The translations under genes were made by a program, and so were the position numbers. A stretch of DNA of 64,000 bases from contig JACKLZ010000001.1 of assembly GCA_024235675.1 (NCBI GenBank), positions 1 through 64,000 on the forward strand. The letters are read 5' to 3'. Under the pieces are notes generated by a model. That model was not told the DNA's origin. It ran no database searches and saw only the letters and a list, made by a program, of their open reading frames with translations. Every line of letters starts with the position of its first letter. The first letter of the stretch is position 1. This document shows positions 8,447-17,235 of this stretch, piece after piece. Source of the DNA: Zoogloeaceae bacterium. Lineage in GTDB: Bacteria > Pseudomonadota > Gammaproteobacteria > Burkholderiales > Rhodocyclaceae.

Positions 8447-9528
8447 TGGCTGAAGGGATGAGCGAAGAGCAGGAGCTGCTCAAACTGCGCAACGAAATCG
8501 ATGCAATCGACGACGCCGTGCTGGCCAGCATGTCGCGTCGCGGCAAGCTCGCCCAGCGTGTGGGCGAGATCAAGCAGGGCAATATCTATCGCCCGGAGCG
8601 CGAAGCTCAGGTGCTGCGCCGGTTGGCAGACGCAAACCCGGGCCCCTTGCCGTCGACGGCGATTCAGCGGATTTTCCGCGAGCTGATGTCGGCCTGTCTG
8701 GCGCTCGAGCAGCCGCTCAAGGTGGCTTATCTCGGGCCGGCAGGCACGTTCTCGGAAAGTGCCTCGCGCAAGCATTTCGGCAGCGCGCCGACCTTCATGC
8801 CGATGCTGGCCATCGACGACGTATTCCGTTCGGTCGAGGCGGGCAGTGTCGACTACGGCGTGGTGCCTGTCGAGAACTCCACCGAAGGCGCCATCGGCCG
8901 AACCCTCGATCTGCTGCTGCTCAATCCGCTCAAGATCTGCGGCGAGGTCAAGCTGCGCATTCACCAGCACCTCATGTCCAAATCTGACGGTTTGGGGGCT
9001 GCGCGACGGGTTTACTCGCATGCACAGAGTCTGGCGCAGTGTCAGGAGTGGCTCAATCGCAATCTGCCCTCGCTGCCGCGTGTGCCGGTGGCCAGCAATG
9101 CCGAGGCCGCGCGCTTGGCGGCAGAAGACCCGGAGTCGGTGGCCATTGCCGGTGAAGCGGCCGCCGAGCTGTATGGCTTGAATATCCTGGCCGGCAATAT
9201 TGAAGACGACCCGAACAACACCACGCGCTTCCTGGTGATCTGCCAGCACGATGCCGGCCCCTCGGGTAAAGACAAGACCTCACTGGTGTGCTCTACGCCC
9301 AACCGCGCTGGTGCCATGCACCGGCTGCTTCAGCCCCTGGCTGAGCATGGCGTGAGCATGAGCAAGCTGCAGTCGCGCCCGGCGCGTTCTGGCCTGTGGG
9401 AATATGTCTATTACATCGATTTTGAAGGCCACCAGAGCGAAGCGAAGGTTGTCGCGGCTTTGGCCGACCTGGAGCGCCATGCGAGCTTCGTGAAGGTGCT
9501 GGGGTCTTACCCGGTCGCCGCGCTCTGA
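8446..9528 (+). CDS. pheA: Bifunctional chorismate mutase / prephenate dehydratase (P-protein)
   Basis: Converts chorismate to prephenate and then to phenylpyruvate, the committed steps to phenylalanine. In 360 residues there is an AroQ chorismate mutase domain (about 5-85, LLKLRNEIDAIDDAVLASM and the YRPEREAQVL segment), a prephenate dehydratase domain (about 93-275, with AYLGPAGTFSE and the catalytic motif NTTRFLVI), and a C-terminal ACT domain (from about 282) that binds phenylalanine for feedback inhibition. It is one base into serC and 58 bases before hisC, within the aromatic amino acid cluster. Confidence 0.96.
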   Translation: MAEGMSEEQELLKLRNEIDAIDDAVLASMSRRGKLAQRVGEIKQGNIYRPEREAQVLRRLADANPGPLPSTAIQRIFRELMSACLALEQPLKVAYLGPAGTFSESASRKHFGSAPTFMPMLAIDDVFRSVEAGSVDYGVVPVENSTEGAIGRTLDLLLLNPLKICGEVKLRIHQHLMSKSDGLGAARRVYSHAQSLAQCQEWLNRNLPSLPRVPVASNAEAARLAAEDPESVAIAGEAAAELYGLNILAGNIEDDPNNTTRFLVICQHDAGPSGKDKTSLVCSTPNRAGAMHRLLQPLAEHGVSMSKLQSRPARSGLWEYVYYIDFEGHQSEAKVVAALADLERHASFVKVLGSYPVAAL

Positions 9529-9586
9529 ACGCTGAGGCGTAGCAGGGCAAACACAAATAAGAACGCACTATTCAGGAGACGCCGTC

Positions 9587-10684
9587 ATGCCAATCGCCGA
9601 TCAGGCGCCGGACTACATTCGGGCCATCTCTCCCTATCAACCGGGCAAGCCGATCTCCGAGCTGGCACGCGAAATGGGGCTGGTCGAGGCCAGCATCGTC
9701 AAGCTCGCCTCCAATGAGAACCCGCTGGGTATCAGTCCGATGGCCAAAGAGGCGATTTCGCGGGCAGTTCTCGAGCTGGCGCGCTACCCGGACGGCAATG
9801 GCTTTGCGTTGAAGGCGGCTCTGTCCGAGCGTACCGGCGTGCCGATGAACGGCATTGTGCTTGGCAATGGTTCGAATGATGTGCTTGAGCTCGTCGCGCG
9901 TACGTTTCTTACGCCCGGTTCTGAGGCGGTGTTCTCCGAGCATGCGTTTGCGGTCTACCCCTTGGCGACAATGGCCGTTGGCGGCAAGCCGGTCGTCGTG
10001 CCGGCCAAGAATTTTGGCCATGATCTGGACGCCATGGCGGCGGCCGTGACCGATAAAACCGGTGTGATCTTCATCGCCAACCCCAACAACCCGACCGGCA
10101 CCTTCTTGCCGGGGCCGCAGATCGCGGCCTTCCTCGAGAAGATTCCCGAACGTGTGCTGGTGGTGCTTGACGAGGCCTACACCGAATACCTGTCGGACGA
10201 TGATCGCTACGATGCCATCGGCTGGCTGGCGCGCTTCCCGAATTTGCTGGTGTCGCGCACCTTTTCAAAGGCCTACGGGTTGGCCGGCCTGCGGGTGGGG
10301 TATGGCCTGGCGCATCCGAGCGTGATCGATCTGCTCAACCGGGTTCGTCAGCCATTTAACGTCAATAGCCTGGCCTTGGCGGCAGCGACCGCCGCGCTGA
10401 GCGATGAAGAATTTCTGGCCAAGAGTGCGGATCTCAACCGCCGTGGCATGACGCAATTGACCGACGCGTTTCGGGCCATGTCGCTTGAATGGATTCCGTC
10501 GTGGGCCAACTTTGTGACGGTAAAAGTGGGCGATGGTGAGACGATCAACCGCAAGCTGTTGGCGCAAGGCGTGATTGTTCGTCTTGTCGCCAGCTACGGC
10601 ATGCCTCAATGGTTGCGGGTGTCGATTGGCCTGCCCGAAGAAAACGCCCGATTCATTTCGGCCCTGAAGCAGGCGCTGAACTGA
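9587..10684 (+). CDS. hisC: Histidinol-phosphate / aromatic aminotransferase (HisC2 type)
   Basis: A class I/II PLP aminotransferase of 365 residues. The PLP lysine is Lys228 in SRTFSKAYGLAG. Other landmarks are LASNENPLG, NPNNPTGT and the C-terminal LRVSIGLPEEN. It starts after AGGAGAC, a good ribosome site. Because it sits between pheA and tyrA, its main job here is probably transamination of phenylpyruvate and 4-hydroxyphenylpyruvate to Phe and Tyr, rather than (or as well as) histidine synthesis. The family annotation is firm; substrate preference is inferred from context. Confidence 0.92.
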   Translation: MPIADQAPDYIRAISPYQPGKPISELAREMGLVEASIVKLASNENPLGISPMAKEAISRAVLELARYPDGNGFALKAALSERTGVPMNGIVLGNGSNDVLELVARTFLTPGSEAVFSEHAFAVYPLATMAVGGKPVVVPAKNFGHDLDAMAAAVTDKTGVIFIANPNNPTGTFLPGPQIAAFLEKIPERVLVVLDEAYTEYLSDDDRYDAIGWLARFPNLLVSRTFSKAYGLAGLRVGYGLAHPSVIDLLNRVRQPFNVNSLALAAATAALSDEEFLAKSADLNRRGMTQLTDAFRAMSLEWIPSWANFVTVKVGDGETINRKLLAQGVIVRLVASYGMPQWLRVSIGLPEENARFISALKQALN

Positions 10685-11577
10685 TGGATGCATTGCCGGG
10701 AGCGCCGATTCGACGGCTGGTGGTGTGTGGCGCCGGCCTGATTGGCGGCTCGTTTGCGCTGGCCTTGAAGTCGGCCGGGATGGTGGCGCATGTCGTGGGT
10801 GTCGGGCGCACGCAAGTGTCGCTGGAGCGCGCCAAGACGCTTGGTGTGATTGATGAAGTCGCGCTGGATTGGGCAACGGCCCTGAACGGCGCCGATTTCG
10901 TGCTCCTTGCCATGCCGGTCGGTCAGGCGAACGCCGTAATGGCGGCGATGGCGCCGCATCTGGCACCCGGCACCATTGTTACCGACGCCGGCAGCACCAA
11001 ACGCGATGTGATTGAGGCGATTTACGCCCATCTCGACATGCATTTGACGCATGTCGTGCCGGCACATCCGATTGCCGGCGCCGAGAAAAGCGGTGCCGAT
11101 GCCGCGTTTTCTACGCTCTACCGTGGGCGCAATGTGGTCGTCACACCCTTGCCAGAGAATGATCCGGCGGCGGTGGCACGGGTGATCGCAGTCTGGGAAG
11201 CCTGCGGCGCCTTGGTGCGCGAGATGAGCCCGCAAGATCATGACCGGGTGTTCGCCGCGGTCAGCCATCTGCCGCATTTGCTGGCTTTTGGTCTGGTACA
11301 CGATCTGGCCGGTCGCGCCAATGCCGAACAGCTCTTCAGTTTTGCCGCCAGCGGTTTTCGTGACTTCACCCGTATCGCCGGCAGTCATCCTGAAATGTGG
11401 CGAGATATCTGCATGGCGAATCGCCATGCGCTCACGGCCGAGCTGGACCAATATCTGGGCGAGCTGGCCTATTTGCGCGCGCTCTTGATGTCGGGCGACG
11501 GCGCCAGTCTCGAAACCCTGTTTGGCGAGGCGCGCGAAGCGCGTAACCGCTGGGCGGAGAAAACCTTTCCTTCTTGA
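10684..11577 (+). CDS. tyrA: Prephenate dehydrogenase
   Basis: Oxidises prephenate to 4-hydroxyphenylpyruvate on the tyrosine branch. It has 297 residues from the ATG at 10684, which overlaps the hisC stop (TGATG). The N-terminal Rossmann fold shows VVCGAGLIGGS. Catalytic-region motifs include DAGSTKRDV, PAHPIAGAEKSG and VSHLPHLLAF, followed by FRDFTRIAGS. No chorismate mutase or ACT domain is attached, so this is the single-domain form. It is followed 19 bases later by the aroA-cmk fusion. Confidence 0.95.
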   Translation: MDALPGAPIRRLVVCGAGLIGGSFALALKSAGMVAHVVGVGRTQVSLERAKTLGVIDEVALDWATALNGADFVLLAMPVGQANAVMAAMAPHLAPGTIVTDAGSTKRDVIEAIYAHLDMHLTHVVPAHPIAGAEKSGADAAFSTLYRGRNVVVTPLPENDPAAVARVIAVWEACGALVREMSPQDHDRVFAAVSHLPHLLAFGLVHDLAGRANAEQLFSFAASGFRDFTRIAGSHPEMWRDICMANRHALTAELDQYLGELAYLRALLMSGDGASLETLFGEAREARNRWAEKTFPS

Positions 11578-11596
11578 TTGATACGGATGTCGCAAC

Positions 11597-13522
11597 GTGG
11601 AAACCCTTGATCTTGCCCCAATGATCCGGGCGGCGGGCACGGTTCGCCTGCCGGGCTCGAAAAGCATCTCCAACCGGGTGTTGCTGCTCGCGGCGCTGGC
11701 CGACGGGCAGACCCGAGTGCACGATTTGCTGCGATCAGACGACACCGAGCGCATGCTCGATGCGCTGCGCACGCTGGGCGTGCCGTGGCAGCACGATGCG
11801 GGCGCCGACTGCTTCGTTGTCGAAGGCGTGGCAGGGCGCTTCCCGGTGGCTGACGCCGATCTGTTTCTCGGCAATGCGGGGACGGCGTTTCGTCCCTTGA
11901 CCGCTGCCTTGGCCTTGTCGGGGGGCGACTATCGCCTGTCGGGCGTGCCGCGCATGCATGAGCGGCCGATCGGTGATCTGGTGGACGCCTTGTCGCAACT
12001 GGGCGCCGCGGTGACCTATACCGGCAATCCGGGCTATCCGCCGCTGACGATCAGCAAAGGCACGATTCGCGCTGGCGGAACCGTGTCGGTGCGTGGTGAT
12101 GTCTCCAGTCAGTTTCTGACCGCCTTGTTGATGGCCGCACCGCTGACCGGCGTTGAAATTCATATTGAAGTCATTGGCGAGCTGATCTCCAAGCCCTACA
12201 TCGAGATCACCTTGAATCTGATGGCGCGTTTCGGCGTCGAGGTCGAGCGCGAAGGCTGGCAGCGATTTACCGTGCCGGGCGGCGCGCGCTATCGCAGCCC
12301 GGGTGATATCCATGTGGAAGGCGATGCCTCGTCTGCCTCGTATTTTCTGGCCGCAGGTGCAATGGGCGGCGGGCCGGTGCGTGTCGAGGGCGTGGGCCGC
12401 AACAGCATTCAGGGAGATGTGCGTTTTGCCGAAGCGCTCGAGCAGCTTGGCGTGCAGATCACCATGGGCGAGCACTGGATCGAGGCAAGCGCGCCCGCCA
12501 GCGGCCGGCTCAAAGCCTTCGATATGGACCTTAACCACATCCCCGATGCCGCGATGACGCTGGCGGTGATGGCGGTATGCTGCGATGGCCCGTGCCATCT
12601 GCGCAATATCGCCAGCTGGCGGGTCAAGGAAACCGACCGGATTGCCGCGATGGCGATCGAACTGCGCAAGATCGGTGTCGAGGTCGAGGAGTTTGACGAT
12701 GCGCTGCGCGTCACGCCGGCCACGACGCTGCGTCACGCGGCCATCGACACCTATGACGACCATCGCATGGCGATGTGCTTCTCGCTGGTCACCCTGGCTG
12801 GCAGCGGGGTCACCATTAATGATCCGGCCTGTGTGAACAAGACCTTCCCCGGCTATTTCGACGCTTTTCGCGGCATTGCGACGCCGGTGCCCGTTATCGC
12901 CATTGACGGCCCCTCGGCGTCAGGCAAGGGCACGGTCGCCGCACGTGTGGCCGAATCGCTGGGCTACCACTATCTCGACAGCGGTTCGCTCTATCGCCTG
13001 GTTGCGTTGGCGGCGATTCGCGGTGGCGTCACCGATGAGGCCGCGATCGCGACGCTGGCCGAGGACCTGCCAGCCGAGTTCGTGGGCGGAAAGATCTTGC
13101 TCGCCGGTGCCGATGTGACCGATGCCATCCGCAGCGAAGAATGTGCAGCCATGGCCTCGAAAGTGGCGGCGATTCCGGCGGTGCGAGATGCCTTGCTCGA
13201 GCGTCAGCGCGCGTATCGTCAGGCGCCGGGTCTGGTGGCGGAAGGGCGCGATATGGGCTCGGTGATTTTTCCGGATGCATCAAGCAAATTCTTTCTGACG
13301 GCGTCGGTCGAGGCGCGCGCGCAACGGCGCTATAAGCAGTTGATGGAAAAGGGTTTGCCTGCTAACATTGATAGTCTTTCTCAGGAGCTTTCCGAGCGCG
13401 ACGCGCGTGACGCGGCCCGCACTGTGGCGCCTTTGAAAAAACTGCCGGACGCAGTGCTTGTCGAGACGTCAGACATGACGGTCGATGAAGCGGTCCGGTT
13501 TGTGGCCGAGCGCATCGCCTGA
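11597..13522 (+). CDS. aroA-cmk: Fused EPSP synthase / cytidylate kinase
   Basis: One 641-residue chain carries two enzymes. Residues 1 to about 430 are 5-enolpyruvylshikimate-3-phosphate synthase (LPGSKSISNRVLLLAA, LFLGNAGTAFRPLTAAL, DDHRMAMCFSL), the shikimate-pathway step before chorismate. Residues from about 433 to the end are cytidylate kinase (P-loop GPSASGKGT, then YLDSGSLYR and AEGRDMGSVIFPDA), which phosphorylates CMP/dCMP. There is no stop or start between the two parts. The likely start is GTG at 11597; the nearby ATG at 11587 is out of frame. Such fusions are known in betaproteobacteria. It joins tyrA upstream to rpsA downstream, the latter usually preceded by cmk. Confidence 0.95.
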   Translation: METLDLAPMIRAAGTVRLPGSKSISNRVLLLAALADGQTRVHDLLRSDDTERMLDALRTLGVPWQHDAGADCFVVEGVAGRFPVADADLFLGNAGTAFRPLTAALALSGGDYRLSGVPRMHERPIGDLVDALSQLGAAVTYTGNPGYPPLTISKGTIRAGGTVSVRGDVSSQFLTALLMAAPLTGVEIHIEVIGELISKPYIEITLNLMARFGVEVEREGWQRFTVPGGARYRSPGDIHVEGDASSASYFLAAGAMGGGPVRVEGVGRNSIQGDVRFAEALEQLGVQITMGEHWIEASAPASGRLKAFDMDLNHIPDAAMTLAVMAVCCDGPCHLRNIASWRVKETDRIAAMAIELRKIGVEVEEFDDALRVTPATTLRHAAIDTYDDHRMAMCFSLVTLAGSGVTINDPACVNKTFPGYFDAFRGIATPVPVIAIDGPSASGKGTVAARVAESLGYHYLDSGSLYRLVALAAIRGGVTDEAAIATLAEDLPAEFVGGKILLAGADVTDAIRSEECAAMASKVAAIPAVRDALLERQRAYRQAPGLVAEGRDMGSVIFPDASSKFFLTASVEARAQRRYKQLMEKGLPANIDSLSQELSERDARDAARTVAPLKKLPDAVLVETSDMTVDEAVRFVAERIA

Positions 13523-13547
13523 CGCGGTGAGCCGGTTCAAGCGTATT

Positions 13548-13571
13548 CCGGCCCCTTGGCCGGTGTTTTTA
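13548..13571 (+). terminator. Terminator or attenuator between cmk and rpsA
   Basis: A perfect 6-bp stem CCGGCC-cctt-GGCCGG is followed by TGTTTTTATT. It lies 26 bases after the aroA-cmk stop and 44 bases before rpsA. It probably ends or thins transcription from the aromatic cluster so that rpsA depends partly on its own promoter. Confidence 0.65.
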
Positions 13572-13614
13572 TTAACTAACCCGCTGTCCTTGTGGCAGCA
13601 CCAGGTCTTTTTTT

Positions 13615-15321
13615 ATGTCCATTCCCACTCCTGAAATGTCCATGGAAAGCTTTGCCGAACTGTTCGAGGAAAGCCTAGCGCTGCAGGAAATGCGCACGGG
13701 CGAAGTGATCACCGCCGAGGTGGTCCGTATCGATCAGAACTTCGTTGTCGTGAATGCTGGCTTGAAGTCTGAAAGCTATGTCGCGATCGAAGAGTTCCGC
13801 AACGATCACGGCGAACTTGAAGTTAAAGAAGGCGACTACGTCCAGGTTGCCATCGACGCACTCGAAGACGGCTACGGCGAAACCCGCCTGTCCCGTGATA
13901 AAGCCAAGCGCATCGCCGCCTGGAACGACCTGGAGCTCGCGCTCAACGAAGGCACGCTGGTTAACGGTGTTGTCAGTGGTCGCGTCAAGGGTGGTCTGAC
14001 GGTCATGACCCACGGTATCCGCGCCTTCCTGCCGGGTTCGCTGGTCGACATGCGTCCGGTCAAGGACACCGCCCCGTACGAGGGTAAAGAATTCGAATTC
14101 AAGGTCATCAAGCTCGACCGCAAGCGCAACAACGTGGTTGTGTCGCGCCGTGCCGTGCTCGAAGAGACCATGGGTGAAGAGCGCGATAAGCTGCTCGAGA
14201 ACCTGGCCGAAGGTATGGTCGTCAAGGGCATCGTCAAGAACATCACCGACTACGGCGCGTTCGTGGATCTGGGTGGTATCGACGGTCTGCTGCACATCAC
14301 CGATCTGGCCTGGCGTCGTGTGCGTCACCCGTCGGAAGTGGTTGCTGTCGGCGACGAACTCGAAGCCAAAGTGCTCAAGTTCGACCGCGAGCGTTGCCGC
14401 GTGTCGCTGGGTCTGAAGCAGCTGGGCGAAGATCCGTGGGTCGGCATTGCACGTCGTTACCCCACCGGCACCCGTCTGTTCGGCAAAGTCACCAACATCA
14501 CCGACTACGGCTCGTTCGTGGAAGTGGAGCAGGGCATCGAAGGTCTGGTGCACGTCTCCGAGATGGACTGGACCAACAAGAACATCCACCCGAACAAAGT
14601 CGTCCAGCTGGGCGATGAGGTGGAAGTGATGATCCTCGACATCGACGAAGAGCGTCGCCGTATCTCCCTGGGCATGAAGCAGTGCATGGCCAACCCGTGG
14701 GACGAGTTCGCCATGAACTTCAAGAAGGGCGACAAGGTTGCCGGCCAGATCAAGTCGATCACCGATTTCGGTGTGTTCATCGGCCTGGATGGCGGCATCG
14801 ACGGCCTGGTTCACCTGTCCGACCTGTCATGGTCCGAGCAGGGTGAAGAAGCCGTGCGTCGCTTCAAGAAAGGTGACGAAGTCGAAGCCGTGGTACTGGC
14901 CATCGATGTCGAGCGCGAGCGTATCTCGCTGGGCATCAAGCAGATGGATGGGGATCCCTTCACCAACTTCATCGCGACCCACGACAAGAACAGCCTCGTG
15001 CGCGGCACCGTCAAGTCGGTCGACGCCCGCGGTGCAGTGATTTCGCTGGGTGAAGACATCGAAGGCTACCTGCGCGTGTCTGAAGCCGCTCCGCACCGTA
15101 TCGACGACCTGACCACCGTGATGAAGGAAGGTGAAGAAGTCGAGACGATGATCATCAACGTGGATCGCAAGTCCCGTTCGATCAACCTGTCGATCAAAGC
15201 CAAGGATCAGGCTGAGACCTCCGACGCCATGCAGAAGCTGGCCGCAGAGAGCTCCGCCGCGACGGGCACCACCAGTCTGGGTGCCTTGCTCAAGGCGAAG
15301 ATGGACGAGCAGAAGCAATAA
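13615..15321 (+). CDS. rpsA: 30S ribosomal protein S1
   Basis: Binds mRNA on the small subunit and helps start translation of structured messages. At 568 residues it holds six S1 (OB-fold) repeats, starting near residue 28 and then at intervals of about 85; the central ones share DYGAFVDLGGIDGLLHITD-type cores. The ATG at 13615 has no clear Shine-Dalgarno sequence: only a T-rich stretch precedes it. This is typical of rpsA, whose translation is autoregulated by S1. ihfB follows 11 bases after the stop, as in many proteobacteria. Confidence 0.98.
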   Translation: MSIPTPEMSMESFAELFEESLALQEMRTGEVITAEVVRIDQNFVVVNAGLKSESYVAIEEFRNDHGELEVKEGDYVQVAIDALEDGYGETRLSRDKAKRIAAWNDLELALNEGTLVNGVVSGRVKGGLTVMTHGIRAFLPGSLVDMRPVKDTAPYEGKEFEFKVIKLDRKRNNVVVSRRAVLEETMGEERDKLLENLAEGMVVKGIVKNITDYGAFVDLGGIDGLLHITDLAWRRVRHPSEVVAVGDELEAKVLKFDRERCRVSLGLKQLGEDPWVGIARRYPTGTRLFGKVTNITDYGSFVEVEQGIEGLVHVSEMDWTNKNIHPNKVVQLGDEVEVMILDIDEERRRISLGMKQCMANPWDEFAMNFKKGDKVAGQIKSITDFGVFIGLDGGIDGLVHLSDLSWSEQGEEAVRRFKKGDEVEAVVLAIDVERERISLGIKQMDGDPFTNFIATHDKNSLVRGTVKSVDARGAVISLGEDIEGYLRVSEAAPHRIDDLTTVMKEGEEVETMIINVDRKSRSINLSIKAKDQAETSDAMQKLAAESSAATGTTSLGALLKAKMDEQKQ

Positions 15322-15332
15322 TTGGTGCACAC

Positions 15333-15617
15333 ATGACCAAATCGGAGCTCATTGCGCGACTGGCGGCACGTTTTCCGCAGTTGGTTGCCAAGGATGCCGA
15401 TTATGCTGTCAAGATGATTCTCGATGCGATGACCGACTCATTGTCGCGTGGTGATCGCATCGAGATTCGCGGCTTCGGCAGCTTTGCGCTGAATTACCGC
15501 CCGCCCCGCATGGGACGCAATCCGAAATCCGGTGAACGGGTTGAGGTTGCTGAAAAACATGTGCCGCATTTCAAGGCGGGCAAGGAATTGCGGGAACGCG
15601 TGGATCTGGCCGAATAA
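15333..15617 (+). CDS. ihfB: Integration host factor subunit beta
   Basis: A small DNA-bending protein of the HU/IHF family, 94 residues, which works as a heterodimer with IhfA (encoded at 30973 in this window). The family signature GFGSFALNYRPPRMGRNP, with the intercalating proline arm, is present, as is the ending PHFKAGKELRERV. It is cotranscribed with rpsA and followed by a strong terminator. Confidence 0.96.
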   Translation: MTKSELIARLAARFPQLVAKDADYAVKMILDAMTDSLSRGDRIEIRGFGSFALNYRPPRMGRNPKSGERVEVAEKHVPHFKAGKELRERVDLAE

Positions 15618-15641
15618 TCGGTTCAGATCGTGTCATTGGGG

Positions 15642-15668
15642 AAGGCGGTTTCGACCGCCTTCTTTTTT
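15642..15668 (+). terminator. Terminator of rpsA-ihfB
   Basis: An 8-bp stem AAGGCGGT-ttcg-ACCGCCTT is followed by CTTTTTT. The stable UUCG-type loop and T-run make this a textbook intrinsic terminator, 24 bases after ihfB and before lapA. Confidence 0.92.
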
Positions 15669-15696
15669 GTCCACGAGTCGGCCATAATCACCCCCT

Positions 15697-16014
15697 ATGC
15701 GAATCATTGTCTGGATTATCCGTCTGGCGGTCTTCCTCGTTCTGTTCGGCTTTGCCGTCAAGAACGACCAGCTCACGACGTTGAACTTCTACATGGGCAA
15801 ACAATGGCAGCTGCCATTGGTCTTGGTCATCCTGGGCGCCTTTGCCGCCGGAGCCCTTGTTGGCGTGACCGCGACCCTGTCGTCGCTGGTGCGCCAGCGG
15901 CGCGAGATCGGTAAGCTGCGCAAGTCACTGCGCAAGGCCGAGGCAGACATCAAGGCGTCGGCGAGCACGGCGGTTGTGCCGCGGGCCGACGGGGATGCGC
16001 CTGAAGCGTTCTGA
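15697..16014 (+). CDS. lapA: LapA-domain inner membrane protein
   Basis: A 105-residue membrane protein with two hydrophobic helices (about 3-22 and 40-62) joined by the LapA-type segment FYMGKQWQLPL, then a charged, coiled-coil-prone tail. LapA (YciS) is the usual partner of LapB, whose gene begins 5 bases after this stop; together they tune lipopolysaccharide synthesis by controlling LpxC stability in the species where this was studied. It lies downstream of the ihfB terminator, so it probably has its own promoter. Confidence 0.88.
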   Translation: MRIIVWIIRLAVFLVLFGFAVKNDQLTTLNFYMGKQWQLPLVLVILGAFAAGALVGVTATLSSLVRQRREIGKLRKSLRKAEADIKASASTAVVPRADGDAPEAF

Positions 16015-16019
16015 CCCCC

Positions 16020-17195
16020 ATGGAAATTGAATTCTGGTGGTTACTGGCGCTGCCGCTGTTCTTTGCCTTGGGCTGGATGGCGGCGCGGGTAGATATCCGG
16101 CATGTCATGAAGGAGTCGCGCAGCCTGCCGCGCTCCTATCTCAATGGATTGAATTTCCTGCTCAACGAGCAGCCCGACAAAGCCATTGACGCCTTCATTG
16201 AGGCGGTGCGCATCGACCCCGATACCGTCGAGCTGCATTTTGCGCTCGGCAGCCTGTTCCGGCGTCGCGGCGAAACCGAGCGCGCCATCCGCATGCACCA
16301 GCACTTGATCGATCGCGAAGACCTGAACGAGTCCCAGCGGCTTCAGGCCTTGGCGGAACTCGGTCAGGACTACCTGAAGGCGGGTTTGCTCGATCGCGCC
16401 GAATCCGTGTTTCTGCGCTTGCGCGGTACGGCCTTGAACGACATCGCCCTGCGCGATCTGCTGGAAATCTATCAACAAGAGAAGGATTGGCCGAAAGCGA
16501 TCGATATCGCCAAAGCGTTGCCCGATCACGAGAGCGTCTGGTGGCGCAAGGAAATGGCCAACTTCCATTGCGAGATGGCCTCCGACGCGCTGGCGGATTC
16601 GCGGCTTGACGATGCCGATACGGCGATTCAGTCGGCATTGCAGGTCAACCCGCGATCGGTGCGCGGCAGTCTGATCAAAGGCGATCTCGCCGCTCGGCGA
16701 GGCGATCTCGACGAGGCCGTTGCGGCCTGGAAGCGGATTGAAGGCCAGGACCCGCATTACCTGTCGCTTGCCGCTGAACGCCTGATGAAGGCTTACGATG
16801 CGCAGGGCCGGATCGAAGACGGACTGCAATTGCTTCGTGCTTATCTTGAGCGCCATTCTTCGCTCGATTTGCTCGACGTGTTGTTTGATCGCACCCTGAA
16901 GTTGGCCGGTTCGCTCAGCGCCTACGACCTCGTTCGAGACGAGTTGCGGCGTAATCCCAGTGTGCTCGGTCTGGACAAGATGCTCGAAGCGGCGCTGGTG
17001 GCTGCACCGACCGAGCTGCGACCCGATATCGAACTGGTTCGCCAGCTGGTGCATAGCCACACGCGGCGCGTGGCCCGCTATCGCTGCGATTCATGTGGAT
17101 TCAAGGCGCGTCAGTTCTACTGGCGATGCCCGGCCTGCGGCGGTTGGGAGACCACGCCGCCGCGGCGAACGGAAGAATATGATCTGGTGCCATGA
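16020..17195 (+). CDS. lapB: Lipopolysaccharide assembly protein LapB (TPR + rubredoxin)
   Basis: An inner-membrane-anchored TPR protein of 391 residues. It starts with one transmembrane helix (about 4-20), followed by TPR-like helical repeats (LNGLNFLLNEQPDKAIDAF and onward to about residue 340), and ends in a rubredoxin-type zinc site formed by CDSCG and CPACGGW. This is the LapB/YciM plan. In E. coli LapB binds LpxC and helps FtsH degrade it, balancing LPS against phospholipid. Its neighbours lapA, ugd and rfaE1 all concern envelope sugars or LPS. Confidence 0.93.
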   Translation: MEIEFWWLLALPLFFALGWMAARVDIRHVMKESRSLPRSYLNGLNFLLNEQPDKAIDAFIEAVRIDPDTVELHFALGSLFRRRGETERAIRMHQHLIDREDLNESQRLQALAELGQDYLKAGLLDRAESVFLRLRGTALNDIALRDLLEIYQQEKDWPKAIDIAKALPDHESVWWRKEMANFHCEMASDALADSRLDDADTAIQSALQVNPRSVRGSLIKGDLAARRGDLDEAVAAWKRIEGQDPHYLSLAAERLMKAYDAQGRIEDGLQLLRAYLERHSSLDLLDVLFDRTLKLAGSLSAYDLVRDELRRNPSVLGLDKMLEAALVAAPTELRPDIELVRQLVHSHTRRVARYRCDSCGFKARQFYWRCPACGGWETTPPRRTEEYDLVP

Positions 17196-17235
17196 GCGTG
17201 AATCGCTGTGCCAGCCATGAAATGAGGACTGAACG